This document shows positions 1 to 8,063 of a stretch of 64,000 nt of DNA, piece after piece. Source of the DNA: JBFWRI01 sp050248995 (GTDB taxonomy: Bacteria; Pseudomonadota; Alphaproteobacteria; JAIXQD01); assembly GCA_050248995.1 (NCBI GenBank), contig JBFWRI010000004.1:13385-77384 (forward strand), given 5' to 3'. Under the pieces are notes generated by a model. It ran no database searches. It was given only the letters and a program-made list of their open reading frames with translations, and was not told the origin of the DNA. How positions within the stretch are numbered: position 1 is the stretch's first letter; each line of letters starts with the position of its first letter. A program made the position numbers and the translations under genes.

Positions 1-210
1 CATGATTTTGTTTGTTGCGTCTTCGGTGTCAGTAATAACCGCATCCAACTCGTCTGTTGCCGATGAAATCTGCTTGGTATTCAATTCACTGGACTGTATC
101 GCCGATATTTCGCTTTTAGCTCTCTTAATATATTCGGCCAGCGCCTGAAGCTCATCTTGCATCTTCTGCGTGGCTTTCAGTTTGTTCAGCACATCATCAG
201 CCGCAGTCAT
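1..210 (-). CDS. cheZ: Chemotaxis protein phosphatase CheZ (N-terminal part, runs off window)
   Basis: This is a partial gene: 70 codons are visible from an ATG at 210 and the frame is open to the left edge. The visible protein is helical and charged. It ends in a segment rich in Glu, Asp and Thr (ELDAV, TEDATN) typical of alphaproteobacterial CheZ, the phosphatase that removes phosphate from CheY-P at the flagellar switch. The start overlaps the cheY stop as ATGA, so the two are translationally coupled. The catalytic region lies outside the window, so the assignment rests on the N-terminal pattern and on position after cheY. Confidence 0.7.
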   Translation of the reverse strand, partial: MTAADDVLNKLKATQKMQDELQALAEYIKRAKSEISAIQSSELNTKQISSATDELDAVITDTEDATNKIM

Positions 211-602
211 GCGAAATCTCCCAATACTGCAGCCATCTTGGTTTTCAAGGTTTCGGCATTAAAAGGTTTGATAATGTAGTTGTTTACACCTGCCTGCTTG
301 GCAGCAACGACATTCTCCGCCTTGCTTTCGGCGGTCACCATAATGAAAGGCACGGCTTTCAGTTGCGCATCTGCCCTGACTTCCTTGCATAGCTGCAGAC
401 CTGTCATGGGGTCCATATTCCAGTCAGATATGATAAGACCATACTGCTTTTCTGAGTTACGGAGCAAATCGAGGGCGCTCGAACCATCAGCGGCCTGGTC
501 AATGTTATGAAACCCAAGCTGCTTCAGCAGGTTTTCGATAATCCGGCGCATAGTTTGATAGTCGTCAACAACGAGAATGTTCATATTTTTGTCAACGGCC
601 AT
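207..602 (-). CDS. cheY: Chemotaxis response regulator CheY
   Basis: This 131-residue protein is a single receiver domain with no output domain. The acidic pair D13/D14, phosphoacceptor D60 (in SDWNM), T90, Y109 and K112 are all present, and the TMRRII stretch after the acidic pair is the classic CheY signature. When phosphorylated it should bind FliM and change flagellar rotation. It is the fifth gene of the fliL-fliM-DUF6468-motE-cheY-cheZ operon, 37 bases after motE and overlapping cheZ by four bases. Confidence 0.93.
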   Translation of the reverse strand: MAVDKNMNILVVDDYQTMRRIIENLLKQLGFHNIDQAADGSSALDLLRNSEKQYGLIISDWNMDPMTGLQLCKEVRADAQLKAVPFIMVTAESKAENVVAAKQAGVNNYIIKPFNAETLKTKMAAVLGDFA

Positions 603-639
603 CAGCTACCCCCTTTCTTTTCTTACCTAACAATTACGG

Positions 640-1350
640 TCACTGACCAGCCGGAGCTGCATTAAGCTTGGGCAACTCTTTGCGCCTGATCAGCTCTGCA
701 GTTACAGCCTTTGCCTTGACAGGGTCCATAGCCGCCAGCACCGGAGCAGCCTTGGCCTCCTTCATTTCCTGGATAACGCTGATCAGCATATTCATTTCAA
801 GTTGCTCAAAAATTCGCGCGGCTTGAGGAGGTTTCATATTTTCATATATCTTGACAAGACTCTTCAACTGGTCCGACTGCTGCGTATCGGCCTGGGCCAG
901 TAGTTTTTCAAGGTCTTCGCGCATCTTCTGCAATTCGGCGACCTTCTCATCAATACGCTGCTCTGCTGCTGTCAGCAGCGCCTCACGCTCAACGATGCTG
1001 TCTTCACGCTTGTCAAGTTCCTTACGTCGCTCGCCCAGCTGTTGCAGAATTTTGATGTCTGCATCCGTAAGAACGGTGTCCGTCTCATCGTCACCGACCT
1101 TGCCAATATTAGCAACAGGCGGAGATGGTGTCTGATCAAGTGCTGTACCGCTATTACCAGCTGCGGCAGCAGGAGACGAAGGCGCAGGCTTTTCTTCGGC
1201 AACCGCCATTGCCGGTGACAGCAGCTGACTGACCTTCCCGCTTTCGACGGCGTCAGTGACATGCGAAACGCGCGTATACATTGCCAGCAACGCCACCATA
1301 ACAACGGCCGGGACAAAGAGAATGCGCATGAGTTTCTGGGTAAACGTCAT
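640..1350 (-). CDS. motE: MotE-like flagellar protein (MgtE-N-type fold)
   Basis: The 236-residue protein has an N-terminal membrane or signal segment (about residues 8-25) and a low-complexity Ala/Pro/Ser linker. A long charged coiled coil follows at about 100-160. A C-terminal domain (about 165-230, KIYENMKPPQAARIFEQL) resembles the MgtE N-terminal/FliG-like helical fold. This architecture matches alphaproteobacterial MotE, a periplasmic chaperone for the motor protein MotC. It overlaps the preceding DUF6468 gene by ATGA. The family is clear, but the MotE role here is inferred from architecture and location. Confidence 0.75.
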   Translation of the reverse strand: MTFTQKLMRILFVPAVVMVALLAMYTRVSHVTDAVESGKVSQLLSPAMAVAEEKPAPSSPAAAAGNSGTALDQTPSPPVANIGKVGDDETDTVLTDADIKILQQLGERRKELDKREDSIVEREALLTAAEQRIDEKVAELQKMREDLEKLLAQADTQQSDQLKSLVKIYENMKPPQAARIFEQLEMNMLISVIQEMKEAKAAPVLAAMDPVKAKAVTAELIRRKELPKLNAAPAGQ

Positions 1351-1823
1351 CTCAGTTTCTCAATCGCCTTCATAAGATCCTGCTCAGCCTGTTTGCGTGG
1401 ATCTGCTTTCTCGGTACTTGTGTTCGCAACAGCAGGCTTTGCAGACACGGTCGCGGCGGCCGCCTTTACTACCGACGCTGCAGGAATCGGCGCGGCGCTT
1501 TTCGCCTGCTCTACAAGCTTTATGAGATCGGCTGCCGTCCGGTCAGCGGATGCTAGAAGATACGACATTTCTTCCCGAGCATTTGTAGCCCCCGTCACTT
1601 GCTTGCCCAATGTTTCGGTTAAGTCTTCAGCGCGAAGCCGCAGGCTTGAAAGGTTTTGCTCTGCACGTCCGGTTGTATTCACCAAGTCCCGCAGCAGATT
1701 TTCAAGATCGTCTTTGCCGCTGCGAACAATCTCGAGTCGGCTATGCAGCCGTGTAATAAAGTAAATCACCAGGCCAAGCAGTGCGATCAGCACAATATCC
1801 AGTAGCAGTGCGATGGCTTCCAT
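1347..1823 (-). CDS. DUF6468 flagellar-operon membrane protein
   Basis: The protein has 158 residues with one N-terminal transmembrane segment (about 4-24), then a coiled-coil region (residues 30-90, LHSRLEIVRSGKDDLENLL). An Ala/Lys-rich tail ends in EQDLMKAIEKLR. This is the DUF6468 family found next to fliM in alphaproteobacterial flagellar operons. Its function is not established. It starts three bases after the fliM stop and overlaps motE by four, which argues for a structural or assembly role at the motor. Confidence 0.75.
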   Translation of the reverse strand: MEAIALLLDIVLIALLGLVIYFITRLHSRLEIVRSGKDDLENLLRDLVNTTGRAEQNLSSLRLRAEDLTETLGKQVTGATNAREEMSYLLASADRTAADLIKLVEQAKSAAPIPAASVVKAAAATVSAKPAVANTSTEKADPRKQAEQDLMKAIEKLR

Positions 1824-1826
1824 GCC

Positions 1827-2867
1827 CTAACTTTCCTTCTTCTGGTGAAGCGTTTCTTCTTCAACGCGCACGGCGATATGGCCGTTCCGCTGCCCCATAC
1901 GGCCACGGAACAGCGTCTCCTCGCCACTGCGCATCTCGATAATATCGTCAGGTTTGACATTCAGTTTGATCTGGGATCCCGGCTTCCAGTTCAATACATC
2001 GCGCAGGCCGATTGTCACCTCATCAAGTACCGCATTGATGCTCATATCGGTTTCAAGCATCTCGTTGGCCAGGTGCGATTCCCAGATAGTATCGCGCCCA
2101 AACTTTTCACCCATGAACTGCTGCAGCAGCAGTTCGCGTACGGGCTCTAGCGTGGCGTACGGGATAACGATTTCAACGCGACCGCCGCGGTCTTCCATAT
2201 CCACGCGCAGTTTCACCAGTAACGCAGCATTCTGCGGGCGGGCGATGGTTGCAAAGCGCGGGTTCGTCTCTAAACGGTCGAAGCGGAAGGTCACAGCAGA
2301 CAGCGGGTCAAACGCACTGTTCATATCGGCCAGGATGACGTGCAACAAGCGTTCAACCAGACTGCGCTCGATCGTGGTATAGGGACGGCCTTCAACGCGC
2401 ATTGCCGCCGTGCCACGACGGCCGCCCAGCAGCACATCGACGATCGAATAAATCATCGCGCTGTCAACGGTCAGCAGGCCGTAGTTATCCCACTCCTCAG
2501 CCTTGAAAATCGCAATCATTGCCGGCAGCGGGATGGAATTGAGGTAATCGCCGAAACGCACGGCTGTCATCTGGTCAAGACTGACCTCAACGTTATCAGA
2601 TGTGAAGTTGCGAAGCGACGTCGACATCACGCGCACCAGGCGGTCGAACACGATTTCGAGCATCGGCAGGCGTTCATAGTTCACCAGCGCGCTGTTGATA
2701 ATAGCCATGATGCCCGAGGCATCTTTTGCGTCACCACCGCCGAAGCCCAGCAGGCTGTCAATTTCGTCCTGATTTAAAACGCGGGCGTCCTGCCCCATCA
2801 GGGCAGCCATGTCGTCTTCCCCGCCGGAAACGGCTGTTTTTTCCTCTTCTGCCACTGGATCAGCCAC
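1827..2867 (-). CDS. fliM: Flagellar motor switch protein FliM
   Basis: At 346 residues this is a full-length FliM. An acidic N-terminal segment (LNQDEIDSLLGF, about 31-42) matches the EIDSLL CheY-P-binding motif. The CheC-like middle domain follows (about 60-240), and the C-terminal SpoA domain (about 260-335) includes LNWKPGSQIKLNV and RSGEETLFRGRMG. FliM sits in the C-ring at the cytoplasmic face of the motor and converts CheY-P binding into a rotation switch. It lies 29 bases after fliL in the same operon. Confidence 0.95.
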   Translation of the reverse strand: MADPVAEEEKTAVSGGEDDMAALMGQDARVLNQDEIDSLLGFGGGDAKDASGIMAIINSALVNYERLPMLEIVFDRLVRVMSTSLRNFTSDNVEVSLDQMTAVRFGDYLNSIPLPAMIAIFKAEEWDNYGLLTVDSAMIYSIVDVLLGGRRGTAAMRVEGRPYTTIERSLVERLLHVILADMNSAFDPLSAVTFRFDRLETNPRFATIARPQNAALLVKLRVDMEDRGGRVEIVIPYATLEPVRELLLQQFMGEKFGRDTIWESHLANEMLETDMSINAVLDEVTIGLRDVLNWKPGSQIKLNVKPDDIIEMRSGEETLFRGRMGQRNGHIAVRVEEETLHQKKES

Positions 2868-2896
2868 TTAGCTCTCCTTGCCCATCATAACTGCAA

Positions 2897-3457
2897 CTAC
2901 TGGACCAACATTTCCCTGAACAGCACATCCTTGATTTTCACGGGTGCCACTGCCTGATTAACGCGCATCAGTAACTCTTCGCGCAGACGGTACATCCCTG
3001 CTGACCCACGCAACTCATCGACACGCAGTTCGCGCAGATAAACCTGGAAATTATCAATCACGCGTGGCAGGACTTTTTCAATGGGCGGGATATCAGAATC
3101 TTTTGACAATTCAAGGCTTAAGCTAATCTTCAGGTAAATTGGGCGACTGCGCTCGGCTTGCAGGTTCACAATCATGTCCGGTATGTTGTAATATGTCGGC
3201 GCACGATTAGGATCGAGCGGCTTTCCATCAGCGCCAAGCTCAACAGCGGCTTCACCTTCTGCCGGTACAGGCTCATCACCACCGAATACTCCCCCGAAAT
3301 AGGCTCCGACAGAGCCGCCGATAATCAGGATCAGCGGCAGCCCGATAAACAATGCTAACCTCTTGGGCGTCCATTTCTTTTTTGGGGCTTCGCCTTCAGC
3401 GCCTTCGACAGTCGCAGCTTCTTCGCCTTCAGGTTTTTTATCCTCTTCGTCAGCCAC
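2897..3457 (-). CDS. fliL: Flagellar basal body-associated protein FliL
   Basis: This 186-residue protein has an acidic, Glu-rich cytoplasmic N-terminus and one transmembrane helix (about 33-53). The FliL periplasmic domain (about 85-186) ends in DVLFREMLVQ, the typical C-terminus. FliL associates with the stator-rotor interface. The start is a GTG at 3457, supported by a GGAG ribosome site seven bases upstream. It is the first gene of the leftward motor and chemotaxis operon and diverges from flgF across a 276-base control region. Confidence 0.92.
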   Translation of the reverse strand: MADEEDKKPEGEEAATVEGAEGEAPKKKWTPKRLALFIGLPLILIIGGSVGAYFGGVFGGDEPVPAEGEAAVELGADGKPLDPNRAPTYYNIPDMIVNLQAERSRPIYLKISLSLELSKDSDIPPIEKVLPRVIDNFQVYLRELRVDELRGSAGMYRLREELLMRVNQAVAPVKIKDVLFREMLVQ

Positions 3458-3540
3458 GCTGAACTCCGCTATTCAAAACAACCTTAACCATCTCTGATAC
3501 TGGTAGTTTTTTGTTAATAAAAACTTGAAATCTAAAGTAA

Positions 3541-3557
3541 AGCAATGAGATGCCCCT
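3541..3557 (-). promoter_or_regulatory. Candidate sigma-54 promoter for the fliL operon
   Basis: On the minus strand a GG (at -24) is followed after ten bases by TTGC-type -12 sequence (GGGCATCTCATTGC), which fits the GG-N10-GC spacing of sigma-54 promoters. The -24 box lacks the full TGGCAC. The predicted start would lie near 3530, giving a leader of about 73 bases to the fliL GTG. It is weaker than the flgF and flgI promoters. Confidence 0.4.
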
Positions 3558-3581
3558 GTCTGCGCAGTATCTTGTTGATGA

Positions 3582-3596
3582 GCGGTAATTTTTTCC
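3582..3596 (-). promoter_or_regulatory. Possible sigma-54 activator site (FlbD-type) shared with flgI
   Basis: On the minus strand this reads GGAAAAAATTACCGC. It matches 12 of 15 positions with GGCAAAATTTGCCGC at 8571-8585 upstream of flgI. Each site lies about 110-130 bases upstream of a sigma-54 promoter, a usual enhancer distance. An enhancer role is inference; no regulator gene for it is in the window. Confidence 0.3.
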
Positions 3597-3692
3597 AGCG
3601 TGACTTTTTTCGTTTCGCTGTCAGAACACAGTAATTTTTGTTTCTTCTACAAAATTACATAAGCAAAACAACAATCAAAACCAGATCCGAAC

Positions 3693-3710
3693 TTGGCACG
3701 GCGTCTGCAA
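3693..3710 (+). promoter_or_regulatory. Sigma-54 promoter for flgF operon
   Basis: TTGGCACGGCGTCTGCAA has GG and GC exactly ten bases apart and a near-consensus -24 box. The predicted start lies near 3720, immediately before the GAGGAG ribosome site, leaving a leader of about 14 bases. The same layout recurs before flgI. Confidence 0.8.
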
Positions 3711-3733
3711 GTAAGTCGCCGAGGAGTCAAGTT

Positions 3734-4459
3734 ATGGAATCGATTTCGCTTATTGCCCTATCGCGCGCTGCCGTTCTGCAGCGCCATATGGATATTGTAG
3801 CGAATAACATCGCAAACAGCTCGACCAGCGGTTACAAGGCTGAGCGCGTCTTGTTTGAAGTTGCCGAAACCAAGCCTACCCCCAACCAGCCGCTTGATTT
3901 CGTGATTGATCGCGGCTCGTACCGTGATTTTTCTGCCGGCGACGTGCAGATGACGAGCAACCCACTGGATGTTGCTCTGAATGGTGAAGGTTTCTTTGCT
4001 GTACGCCTGCCCGATGGAAAAACCGCCTATACACGCAATGGCAGCTTCACGATCAACACAGAAGGCATGCTGGTTGATCACAAGGGCAGCATCGTTATCG
4101 GCGAAGGTGGTACCGAGCTTTCTTTCCCGGCGGAAACAAAAGATATCTCGATCGGCAGCGACGGCACAATCAGCACCGAACAGGCTGTGCTGGGCAAACT
4201 GCAGATCAACACATTCGATCAGCCGCAGTTACTGCGCCCTTACGGCGATAACTATTATGTTGCTGACCGCGGTACGCCGGGACCCAACGTTGATACGCGC
4301 GTGATTCAGGGGGCCATTGAAGGCTCAAATGTCAGCGGCGTGAAGGAAATGACGGACATGATGCAGATTGTCCGCAGCTATCAGTCAGTTCAGAAAATCT
4401 TGGAAAGCGAACACGAACGTATCCGGAATGCGATCAGCAAGATCGGTCGGACAGCTTAG
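3734..4459 (+). CDS. flgF: Flagellar basal-body rod protein FlgF
   Basis: The protein has 241 residues from the ATG at 3734. That start follows a GAGGAG ribosome site and lies just after the sigma-54 promoter; the frame is open further upstream but the promoter excludes it. The N-terminus carries the rod/hook signature (VANNIANSSTSGYKAER), the middle NPLDVALNGEGFF motif is present, and the C-terminus has the coiled segment MMQIVRSYQSVQKILE. FlgF forms part of the proximal rod. The next gene, flgG, starts 15 bases later. Confidence 0.94.
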   Translation: MESISLIALSRAAVLQRHMDIVANNIANSSTSGYKAERVLFEVAETKPTPNQPLDFVIDRGSYRDFSAGDVQMTSNPLDVALNGEGFFAVRLPDGKTAYTRNGSFTINTEGMLVDHKGSIVIGEGGTELSFPAETKDISIGSDGTISTEQAVLGKLQINTFDQPQLLRPYGDNYYVADRGTPGPNVDTRVIQGAIEGSNVSGVKEMTDMMQIVRSYQSVQKILESEHERIRNAISKIGRTA

Positions 4460-4474
4460 GTAAAGGAGTAAACC

Positions 4475-5260
4475 ATGCGTGCAATGGGTATCGGTGCGAC
4501 AGGGATGCAGGCTCAACAGCTTAATGTTGAGGTCATCTCGAACAACATCGCTAACTTGTCAACCACGGGCTTCAAGCGCAACCGCGCTGAATTCCAGGAT
4601 CTTCTGTACCAGAATCTGCGGCGCCCGGGCTCTACGTCGAACGATACCGGAAATATCGTGCCGACGGGTGTGCAGATTGGCGGCGGTGTAAAGGCAGGTG
4701 CGGTGTCGCGCAACCATGGGCAGGGCGACCTGCGCATCACCGATAATCCACTGGATATCGCCGTCAATGGACGCGGATTCCTGCAGGTAACAATGCCCGA
4801 TGGTACAATCGCCTACACCCGCGACGGGTCGCTGCAGTTGAACGAAACAGGCATCCTGGTGACGCGTGACGGTTATCAGCTGCAACCGGCGATTACCATC
4901 CCGCAGGATGCGACCGACATCACTATTAACCTGTCGGGTGAAGTGATTGTAAAGCTGGACGGCCAGACCGACCCATCGAACGTCGGTCAGATTCAGCTGG
5001 CGAACTTCATCAATCCGGCAGGCCTTGAAGCGGTGGGGGATAACCTGCTGCGCGAAACGCCTGCTTCCGGCACGCCCACGACCGGTTCGCCCAACCAAAG
5101 CGGCTTCGGCCGCATTGCCCAGAATGCACTTGAGTCATCGAACGTAAATATCGTGCAAGAAATCAGTAACCTGATTACGGCGCAGCGCGCCTATGAGATG
5201 AACAGCCGTGTCATTCGCGCCGCCGACGAAATGATGTCGTCACTGAGTGCCTTCAGATAG
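4475..5260 (+). CDS. flgG: Flagellar distal rod protein FlgG
   Basis: This 261-residue protein is the usual length for FlgG. It has the N-terminal helix MRAMGIGATGMQAQQLNVEVISNN followed by IANLSTTGFKR, the central NPLDIAVNGRGFLQV motif, and the C-terminal NVNIVQEISNLITAQRAYEMNSR. FlgG builds the distal rod that passes through the P and L rings. It follows flgF with an AAAGGAG ribosome site and precedes flgA by nine bases. Confidence 0.97.
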   Translation: MRAMGIGATGMQAQQLNVEVISNNIANLSTTGFKRNRAEFQDLLYQNLRRPGSTSNDTGNIVPTGVQIGGGVKAGAVSRNHGQGDLRITDNPLDIAVNGRGFLQVTMPDGTIAYTRDGSLQLNETGILVTRDGYQLQPAITIPQDATDITINLSGEVIVKLDGQTDPSNVGQIQLANFINPAGLEAVGDNLLRETPASGTPTTGSPNQSGFGRIAQNALESSNVNIVQEISNLITAQRAYEMNSRVIRAADEMMSSLSAFR

Positions 5261-5269
5261 GAAATAGCC

Positions 5270-6214
5270 ATGCGTTTTCTGATCCTTCTGTTTAGCTTCA
5301 CCTTAACCGCAACAGCGGCCGAAGCTTTGGTGCCACGTGACAGCGCCCTGATTGATCGCGATAAGGTTTTGGTCGGCGATCTTTTTGATGTACAGGGTGA
5401 TGTGGCACTGCAACCCGTAGGCGATGCGCCCGCGCCGGGCATGTCGCATACGTTTGATGCTTACGCCCTGCGCCGGGTGGCCAATGCCTATAATCTTGGC
5501 TGGGCCCCCACGCGCCTTGATATCCGCGCGGTTGTGAAGCGCGACAGTACACCGGTGACAAATCAGCAAATCCGCGATGCTGTACGCAATGCCGTAACAG
5601 AAAAAATGAGCAGTCAGAATATATCCATGGATAATCTGGATGTTATTCTGGATCGCCATAATATGGAAGTTCAGCTTCCAGCAAGCGTAACCGACCCTGT
5701 CGTGCGCGTCATCGACCTCGCATACAATCCGGCAGACTATCGCTTTAAAGGGATGCTGATGATTGAAACCGGCGCTGATGGTGTTGTTCCGACCCTGCTG
5801 CCGCTGAACGGACGCGCTATCCCTAATGTTAAGGTGCCGACCCTGGTCCACACTGTCACGGAAGGTACTGTGCTAACAGAAGCGGATGTCGAATATGTTC
5901 TAATGCCTGTCAACAAAACTGGCGGCGATATCATTCTTAGTATAGATCAGCTATCAGGCAAGGAGATGCGCCGCGATGTAGCGCAGGGCCAACTATTACG
6001 CAGCCGCGATATCCGTCCGCAACAATTGGTAAAGCGCGGTGGCATGGTCACCATGGTTGTTGAAAGCGGCGCAATGCGGGTTACAGCCCAGGGCCGTGCC
6101 CTGGCGAATGCCGCTGAGGGCGAGACTGTCCGTGTTATGAACTCGATCAGTAACCGTGTAATTGAAGGGAAGGTCCTGCCCGACGGCAATGTGTCGATCG
6201 CGCGGGCTATATAG
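5270..6214 (+). CDS. flgA: P-ring assembly chaperone FlgA
   Basis: The 314-residue protein starts with a signal peptide (about residues 1-19). An N-terminal domain follows, then a C-terminal SAF-type domain (about 185-314) with PVNKTGGDIILSIDQLSGK and RDVAQGQLLRSRDI. FlgA is the periplasmic chaperone for assembly of FlgI into the P ring. It sits between flgG and flgH in the operon; its client gene flgI is in the second flagellar operon from 8706. Confidence 0.92.
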   Translation: MRFLILLFSFTLTATAAEALVPRDSALIDRDKVLVGDLFDVQGDVALQPVGDAPAPGMSHTFDAYALRRVANAYNLGWAPTRLDIRAVVKRDSTPVTNQQIRDAVRNAVTEKMSSQNISMDNLDVILDRHNMEVQLPASVTDPVVRVIDLAYNPADYRFKGMLMIETGADGVVPTLLPLNGRAIPNVKVPTLVHTVTEGTVLTEADVEYVLMPVNKTGGDIILSIDQLSGKEMRRDVAQGQLLRSRDIRPQQLVKRGGMVTMVVESGAMRVTAQGRALANAAEGETVRVMNSISNRVIEGKVLPDGNVSIARAI

Positions 6215-6223
6215 GAGATGATG

Positions 6224-6964
6224 ATGCGTTATCTTGGTTTTCTTTTACTCCCTCTGCTGATTAGCGGTTGTATCGATGCCGACCGCTTGGCGCGCGCGGG
6301 CAAAGAGCCACCCTTCAGCGCCGTCGCCAACCCGACCGAGACAAGGAATTACGAGCCCGTCACCATGCCAATGCCGCCGGTTGAGAAAGCCGAACGCATG
6401 CCGAATTCACTGTGGCAGGCAGGTGCGCGCGCCTTCTTCCGTGACCAGCGGGCTGCGCGCGTTGGCGATATTCTTACAGTGCTGATCTCAATGAAAGATA
6501 AAGCTAAACTTGAGAACAAGACCGACCGCTCGCGGTCGACGGGAGAAGACTTATCGATCGGCAACATCCTCGGTCTGCAAAGCAACCTCGACCGTATTTT
6601 ACCGGGTGGCTTCGACTCGACCGATGCCGAGTTCGTCGACGTGACAGGCCAAAGCACGACCAACGGTGCCGGCAAGATCGACCGAAAGGAAGAAATCGAA
6701 ATGAAGGTCGCCGCAACCGTTATCCAGATACTGCCAAACGGCAATATGGTGCTAAGCGGGCAGCAGGAAATCCTGGTCAACCACGAAATGCGCATCCTGA
6801 CAGTCAGCGGCGTTATCCGCCCTGAAGATATCAGCAGCGAAAACTCGGTCAGCTATGAACAGATTGCCGAAGCCCGCATCCGTTACGGCGGCGAAGGCAC
6901 GCTATCGGATGTGCAGTATCCGAAGTATGGGCAGGATGTTTACGACACCATTATGCCGTTCTAG
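6224..6964 (+). CDS. flgH: Flagellar L-ring lipoprotein FlgH
   Basis: The protein has 246 residues from the third of three consecutive ATG codons (6218, 6221, 6224). The GGAG ribosome site abuts the first ATG and has correct spacing only for the third. A lipoprotein signal peptide ends in the lipobox LISGC. The FlgH core follows with SLWQAGARAFFRDQRAARVGDILTV and, near the end, SVSYEQIAEARIRYGGEG. FlgH forms the outer-membrane L ring. Its TAG stop overlaps that of the convergent gene within a shared CTAG. Confidence 0.95.
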   Translation: MRYLGFLLLPLLISGCIDADRLARAGKEPPFSAVANPTETRNYEPVTMPMPPVEKAERMPNSLWQAGARAFFRDQRAARVGDILTVLISMKDKAKLENKTDRSRSTGEDLSIGNILGLQSNLDRILPGGFDSTDAEFVDVTGQSTTNGAGKIDRKEEIEMKVAATVIQILPNGNMVLSGQQEILVNHEMRILTVSGVIRPEDISSENSVSYEQIAEARIRYGGEGTLSDVQYPKYGQDVYDTIMPF

Positions 6965-7623
6965 GGCGCACTTTTCGTTGCTTCAGGCGGCTGCTGTTCT
7001 ATTTGCTTCTGCAGCGGGATAAGATCGGGGACTTTTTCTTCAATCTTATCGGGCACTGTGCCACCGGGATTATCAATCCTGTATTCCTGCACGAAGCTGC
7101 GCATCAAAATCGTATAAGCGTTCTGCATACCGGTCATATGGTCAACCAGCGGAGTCATCACCAGTCCGCCGCGATTCCAGTAAGCCACCGTCACTGTTTT
7201 ACGATCAACGACGGGCGGTAGACGCACAGTATGTTGCGATTCTGCTTTCAGACTTGCCCATGATACACAGCTCACTACACCATCTTTCAGCGTGGCGATT
7301 TCAGGCCGCAGCGTTAGACGGAACACATCTGTGCGTACCATCTGCGCACTGTCTGCAACAGGAATGACCGGCAAGCCTTCCCGAGTCAGGTAATTTGATA
7401 TGAACTGCTGTATTTTCTTGATGTCGATGCCACAATCCGATGCGACCTTCGTATCGGACAGCAGCGGCTCGGCCACCACCAGCTGACCCACCTGAGCCAG
7501 TGGCGGCAACACACGGTTTTGCGCCATTGCTGGTGCAGCCATCAGGACCGCAACAGCCAGTCCGGTTAGGAATGATTTAGAACTCATCTTCCTCATCACG
7601 TTGGACACGTTCATTCCGTTCAT
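6961..7623 (-). CDS. Secreted protein of unknown function in flagellar cluster
   Basis: I do not recognise this protein. It is predicted at up to 220 residues with a signal peptide ending near APAMAQ. The mature part has two Cys (SDCGIDIKKIQQF and GVVSCVSWASL) that could form a disulfide, and a Pro/Glu-rich tail. Three starts are possible: 7623 with an AGGA site, 7596, and 7587 just after GAGGAAG; all keep the signal peptide. It overlaps the 3' end of dksA and so is probably co-transcribed with it. Placement among flgH, dksA and fliX suggests an envelope or flagellum-linked role. Confidence 0.6.
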   Translation of the reverse strand: MNGMNVSNVMRKMSSKSFLTGLAVAVLMAAPAMAQNRVLPPLAQVGQLVVAEPLLSDTKVASDCGIDIKKIQQFISNYLTREGLPVIPVADSAQMVRTDVFRLTLRPEIATLKDGVVSCVSWASLKAESQHTVRLPPVVDRKTVTVAYWNRGGLVMTPLVDHMTGMQNAYTILMRSFVQEYRIDNPGGTVPDKIEEKVPDLIPLQKQIEQQPPEATKSAP

Positions 7624-8008
7624 GGCGTTCCTGCGCCTCGATGGTCATTGTCGCCACGGGACGGGCCTCAAGCCGCTTAACGCCGATCGGCTCGCCGGTT
7701 ACTTCACAATAACCGTATTCTCCATCTTCAATGCGCTTCAAAGCTTCATCAATTTTATTGATAAGCTTGCGATAACGGTCACGGGTACGGAATTCCAAGG
7801 CGCGTTCGGTCTCGGCCGTAGCACGGTCAGCAATGTCCGGCTCTTGCATACCGCCATCATTGATCGCTGCCAGCGTTTCATCGGATTCTTTCAGCAGTTC
7901 ATCGCGCCATGCGTAAAGCTTGCGGCGAAAATGCTCAAGCATTACCGGGTTCATGTAGTCTTCTTTTTCAGTAGGCTTATAATTCGGGGGAACAGTAATG
8001 ACGGTCAT
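7577..8008 (-). CDS. dksA: DksA/TraR-family RNA polymerase regulator
   Basis: This 143-residue protein has the DksA coiled-coil region (about 25-95) and the C-terminal finger region YGYCEVTGEPIGVKRLEARP. Only one of the four zinc cysteines of the enterobacterial protein is kept (C101); the others are T104, T122 and A125. This degenerate finger is common in alphaproteobacteria. It should bind in the RNA polymerase secondary channel and act with ppGpp. It is the likely first gene of a pair with the secreted protein at 6961. Confidence 0.9.
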   Translation of the reverse strand: MTVITVPPNYKPTEKEDYMNPVMLEHFRRKLYAWRDELLKESDETLAAINDGGMQEPDIADRATAETERALEFRTRDRYRKLINKIDEALKRIEDGEYGYCEVTGEPIGVKRLEARPVATMTIEAQERHERNERVQRDEEDEF

Positions 8009-8063
8009 TTGCCAACCTCTCCAATTTTAAGTCCGAAGGTTATGGGGGCGAATATAGCCAAGG

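Noticed and set aside
4559..5098. 179-codon frame antisense to flgG
   Set aside because: It lies wholly within flgG, whose motifs are unambiguous.
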